A DNA stretch of 64,000 bases from Kosakonia sacchari. Its GTDB lineage: Bacteria > Pseudomonadota > Gammaproteobacteria > Enterobacterales > Enterobacteriaceae. Each line of letters starts with the position of its first letter. Position 1 is the first letter of the stretch. The stretch is taken from NCBI GenBank assembly GCA_900109485.1, contig FOAY01000005.1, positions 186,001 to 250,000 on the forward strand, in the 5' to 3' direction. The translations under genes were made by a program, and so were the position numbers. Below, piece by piece: positions 61,293 through 64,000 of this stretch. A model generated the notes under the pieces. That model ran no database searches, was not told the DNA's origin, and saw only the letters and a list, made by a program, of their open reading frames with translations.

Positions 61293-62471
61293 TCAGAAAG
61301 AGTGCCAGTAATTTTCCTGATTACGCAAAACCGGCGTTTTAGCGCGCTGGTGCTTTTTTTCTGGCGACAATACGGTCTGTGCTGTCGGAACGCCCTCGAT
61401 CAGACGGAATTTACCGGTCCGTTTTTGTAACTCCTCGACCTGATGTTTCAGCACGTCAGAGGAACCGGCAAGTTCATCAACCGTGGTGACGTTGCTCTGT
61501 GTCACTTTTTCCAGCTCCGCCAACGCCAGGGTGATCTGCGAAATACCTTTTTCCTGTTGCAGCGTCGTGACGGCAATTTCATCCATCAACTTACTGACCA
61601 CGCTCGCGCCGGAAACAATATCGTGCATGTTTTGTTCTGCTTCGTTCACCACTGTCGCGCCCTGCGTCACGTTATCTGTCGTTTCAGCAATCAGGGATTT
61701 GATATTTTTCGCCGCCTCAGCGCTGCGATGCGCAAGGCTACGCACCTCACCGGCCACTACGGAGAACCCCTTCCCGTGATCGCCTGCACGCGCCGCCTCT
61801 ACCGCCGCATTGAGCGCCAGAATATTGGTCTGGAAAGCGATACCGTCAATAATCGAAATAATCTCCGTCATCTGGTTGGCGCATTCGGTAATTGACTGCA
61901 TATTTTTCGCGACCTGCCCCATTAAATCGCCGCCTTTTAACGCACTGCTTGTCGCATCTTTCGCACGGATGCTGGCGATGCGCGTATTGTCGGCATTATT
62001 TTTGGTGGTGGAAGCCATCTGTTCCATGCTGGAGGCGGTCTGTACCAGCGCAGCGGATTGCTCCTCGGTTTTAACGGAGAGGTCAGCACTGCGCGTGGCC
62101 AGTTCAGCGGAAAGATCGAGGGCAGAATCCGAAGAGGCACGAATTTCTCTGACTAAGGTAGCGATGCTGGCAGAAAGTGAGTTGATTCCGGGTATTAAGC
62201 GACCGGCGCAGTTATTTCCAAATTTAGGAATAACAATAGAAAGATTTCCCGAGGTTACCTCTTCTATGCTTTTTTTAACGGTATTAATCGGCGTCACTAA
62301 ATATTGCGTCATATACAGCCAAAGTAATGCGAGCGAAGTTATGGAAACAACTGAGGTGGTCATAATCAGGGGAGCATTTTTTGAGAGAGTGATCACTAAA
62401 GCTTCCATGAGAATAAAAGAAGAGAGCAAAAATAAAATAATAAAAGTCCTAACACTAATATGTCTTAACAT
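61293..62471 (-). CDS. Methyl-accepting chemotaxis protein without periplasmic sensor domain
   Basis: This 392-residue chemoreceptor has two adjacent membrane helices (about 8-28, FIILFLLSSFILMEALVITL, and 35-57, TTSVVSITSLALLWLYM) with a periplasmic loop of only a few residues. A HAMP-type segment (TPINTVKKSIEEVTSGNLSI) and the signalling hairpin with tip IAFQTNILALNAAVEAARAG follow. No PAS or other sensor domain is present. It ends NYWHSF, which fits the x-W-x-x-F tether used by CheR/CheB. Such short receptors may sense membrane state or cytoplasmic pH, or assist other receptors (inference). The start at 62471 begins at the first membrane helix; a start at 62564 would add a non-conserved extension. 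Confidence 0.88.
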   Translation of the reverse strand: MLRHISVRTFIILFLLSSFILMEALVITLSKNAPLIMTTSVVSITSLALLWLYMTQYLVTPINTVKKSIEEVTSGNLSIVIPKFGNNCAGRLIPGINSLSASIATLVREIRASSDSALDLSAELATRSADLSVKTEEQSAALVQTASSMEQMASTTKNNADNTRIASIRAKDATSSALKGGDLMGQVAKNMQSITECANQMTEIISIIDGIAFQTNILALNAAVEAARAGDHGKGFSVVAGEVRSLAHRSAEAAKNIKSLIAETTDNVTQGATVVNEAEQNMHDIVSGASVVSKLMDEIAVTTLQQEKGISQITLALAELEKVTQSNVTTVDELAGSSDVLKHQVEELQKRTGKFRLIEGVPTAQTVLSPEKKHQRAKTPVLRNQENYWHSF

Positions 62472-62923
62472 AGTGACACCCACCAAACAGCGGAAGAAGG
62501 TAAGATCGTTATAGCATTCGAAATATACTTTTACACGGCGAAATTGATACTGCGCAATGTTCACGGCTAAATGATATTAATTTAGATTAAGTTATGACAT
62601 TCATCTAAATACTAATCACAACCACAACATAAGCAGCCTGATAACTCGCTGAAAACGGAATTCACCTCCCAAATATATCATATAAAACCAGAGTCACTCA
62701 GTGAGTCTCTCAGCATATTTTTCCTTACTTTAATTTTAGCCTCGCTTAAATCATCCACTTTTTTTTAAGTTCCTGCCATTAATGTCGATAAATAAAAGAT
62801 GCTCCATCTTTATTAATTTGTCCTTGCAAAAATAAACTCAGCGCAACCATTAAATTCATCAGGTTAGTTGCTAAAATTAGTGCCAGGATTACATATCAAC
62901 TCTTTTGCCTGCGTGGATGACAT
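62472..62923. other. AT-rich divergent promoter region
   Basis: This 452-bp gap between the chemoreceptor and the MHYT-GGDEF gene is AT-rich and has no credible frame. It must contain both divergent promoters. I did not find a convincing sigma-28 site or palindrome by eye. Confidence 0.45.
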
Positions 62924-64000
62924 ATGCTTTATGTTTCGTGGGACCCTATTCTGGTCGGCATCTCTTTTTTGGTGGCATTCATTGCCTCATTTGTCGCACT
63001 GGATAGTGCAGGTAAAGTGCTGAACTCCGAACCGCGTAGCGCCCTGTTCTGGCGGATTTCTGGTGGAGCCACATTGGGTATGGGCATCTGGTCAATGCAT
63101 TTTGTCGGTATGCTGGCGATGAAAATGCCGGTAATGGTGCATTATGATCTTGAATTAACCATCCTCTCATTTGTTATTGCTTTACTGGCCTCCATGCTGT
63201 CGCTCAATATCGCCGTCAGCGGCCATACCTTGCCGACAAGACGCCTGATTTTCGCCACTCTCGTCCTCGGCAGCGGCGTGGTGTCGATGCATTATATCGG
63301 CATGGCGGCAATGATGAGTTTCGTCAGCATTTACTGGAACATCCCGCTGGTGGCGCTGTCGCTGGTGATTGCCATTGCCAGCGCCTGGGTCGCGCTGTGG
63401 CTGGCGTTCAGCCTGCGGCAAAATACGCACGGCGTCTTTATTAATCGCGTTTTTGCCTCGCTGGTGATGGGCATTGCCATTTGCGCCATGCACTATACCG
63501 GCATGAGCGCCGCAACCTTCAGTAATGATGGCCTCGGCATTATCGTGCGTAGCGATGCGATACATATCATGAGCCGCGGCGTCGGTGAGCAAGGACTGTC
63601 GCTGTGGGTCGCCACTACGACGCTGGTGATTTTTGGCATCATGCTGTTTATCTCGATGATCGATTCACAATTGCGAACAGCACGCCTGACCGACAGTCTG
63701 CGCCAGTTAAACCTGCAACTGGAGAAACAGGCGCATTATGATCCCCTCACCGGCCTGGCGAACCGTATTCAGCTCGATATTTTGCTGGATTCCTGCCTGA
63801 ATCGCGCAGCAGAAGAGCAGACAACCTTCGCGCTGATTTATATGGATCTTGATCGCTTCAAGCTGGTAAATGATGCCTGGGGGCACCATATTGGCGACCG
63901 GCTGCTGGTGGCGGTGGCAGAACGGCTTTCAGCCTGCATTAATGACAAAATGTCGCTGGCCAGGCTCGGCGGCGACGAATTTACGCTGCTGGTGCCGCAG
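62924..64000 (+). CDS. MHYT-GGDEF(-EAL) signalling protein, cut by window end
   Basis: The first 359 codons are visible; the gene runs off the right edge. The N-terminal integral-membrane MHYT sensor covers about residues 1-250, with about seven helices and the repeats MHFVGMLA, MHYIGMAA and MHYTGMSA, thought to bind a metal and sense oxygen, CO or NO. A GGDEF domain starts near 268 (HYDPLTGLANRIQLD, MDLDRFKLVND) and reaches LGGDEFTLL, an intact diguanylate cyclase motif. An EAL phosphodiesterase domain often follows in this family. The protein makes or controls cyclic di-GMP. It diverges from the chemoreceptor gene, suggesting a link between motility and attachment. Confidence 0.92.
   Translation, partial: MLYVSWDPILVGISFLVAFIASFVALDSAGKVLNSEPRSALFWRISGGATLGMGIWSMHFVGMLAMKMPVMVHYDLELTILSFVIALLASMLSLNIAVSGHTLPTRRLIFATLVLGSGVVSMHYIGMAAMMSFVSIYWNIPLVALSLVIAIASAWVALWLAFSLRQNTHGVFINRVFASLVMGIAICAMHYTGMSAATFSNDGLGIIVRSDAIHIMSRGVGEQGLSLWVATTTLVIFGIMLFISMIDSQLRTARLTDSLRQLNLQLEKQAHYDPLTGLANRIQLDILLDSCLNRAAEEQTTFALIYMDLDRFKLVNDAWGHHIGDRLLVAVAERLSACINDKMSLARLGGDEFTLLVPQ

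Overview
The window is a chromosomal segment from a GC-rich member of the Enterobacteriaceae, most likely near Kosakonia, Enterobacter or Klebsiella (genus is inference). From memory of E. coli K-12 gene order, its backbone is colinear with the K-12 rimL-to-zntB region. The order here is rimL, opgD, ydcJ, ydcI, trg, cybB, gapC, aldA, ydcF, hrpA, azoR, ydbL-ynbE-ydbH, ldhA, hslJ, ydbJ, nifJ (ydbK), ttcA, dbpA, fnrS, zntB. Most of these proteins match their E. coli counterparts closely in length and sequence.

Accessory genes sit at the junctions between backbone genes. Region 1-3.7 kb holds the tail of a catalase-type peroxidase, a cytochrome b561, and an ECF sigma/anti-sigma pair, then an NTF2-like protein with a divergent LysR regulator. 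Between opgD and ydcJ (6.2-10.7 kb) lie a solute-binding protein with an aminotransferase, their divergent LysR regulator and a carboxylesterase. Between ydcI and trg (13.4-19.2 kb) lie a YdeP-like molybdopterin oxidoreductase, a membrane PQQ dehydrogenase and a DUF2076 protein. Between trg and cybB (21-24.8 kb) lie frmR-frmA, a cysteine-rich orphan and an MHS-type transporter. Between ydcF and hrpA (30.5-37.5 kb) lie a YopJ-family acetyltransferase effector, a tripartite efflux operon with an O-methyltransferase, and a 164-bp REP-containing tandem repeat.

The right half is mostly central and anaerobic metabolism: D-lactate dehydrogenase, pyruvate:flavodoxin oxidoreductase, and the FNR-controlled sRNA FnrS with its FNR box. 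It also has envelope lipid transport genes (ydbH-ynbE-ydbL), RNA helicases and modification (hrpA, dbpA, ttcA), zinc transport (zntB) and a secreted phytase (appA-like). Upstream of nifJ is a cold-shock gene followed 14 nt later by a degenerate tRNA and a terminator. A frameshifted phage integrase remnant abuts ttcA, the site where Rac sits in E. coli K-12. The window ends with a chemoreceptor that lacks a periplasmic sensor domain and the start of an MHYT-GGDEF signalling protein.

The strongest unexpected items are the YopJ-family gene (30494-31672), the cold-shock/tRNA-like unit (50143-50447), the integrase relic at ttcA, a Trg receptor carrying an NWETF tail, and two short genes (a 55-residue DPxP-rich protein at 59722 and a 69-residue exported peptide at 49621).
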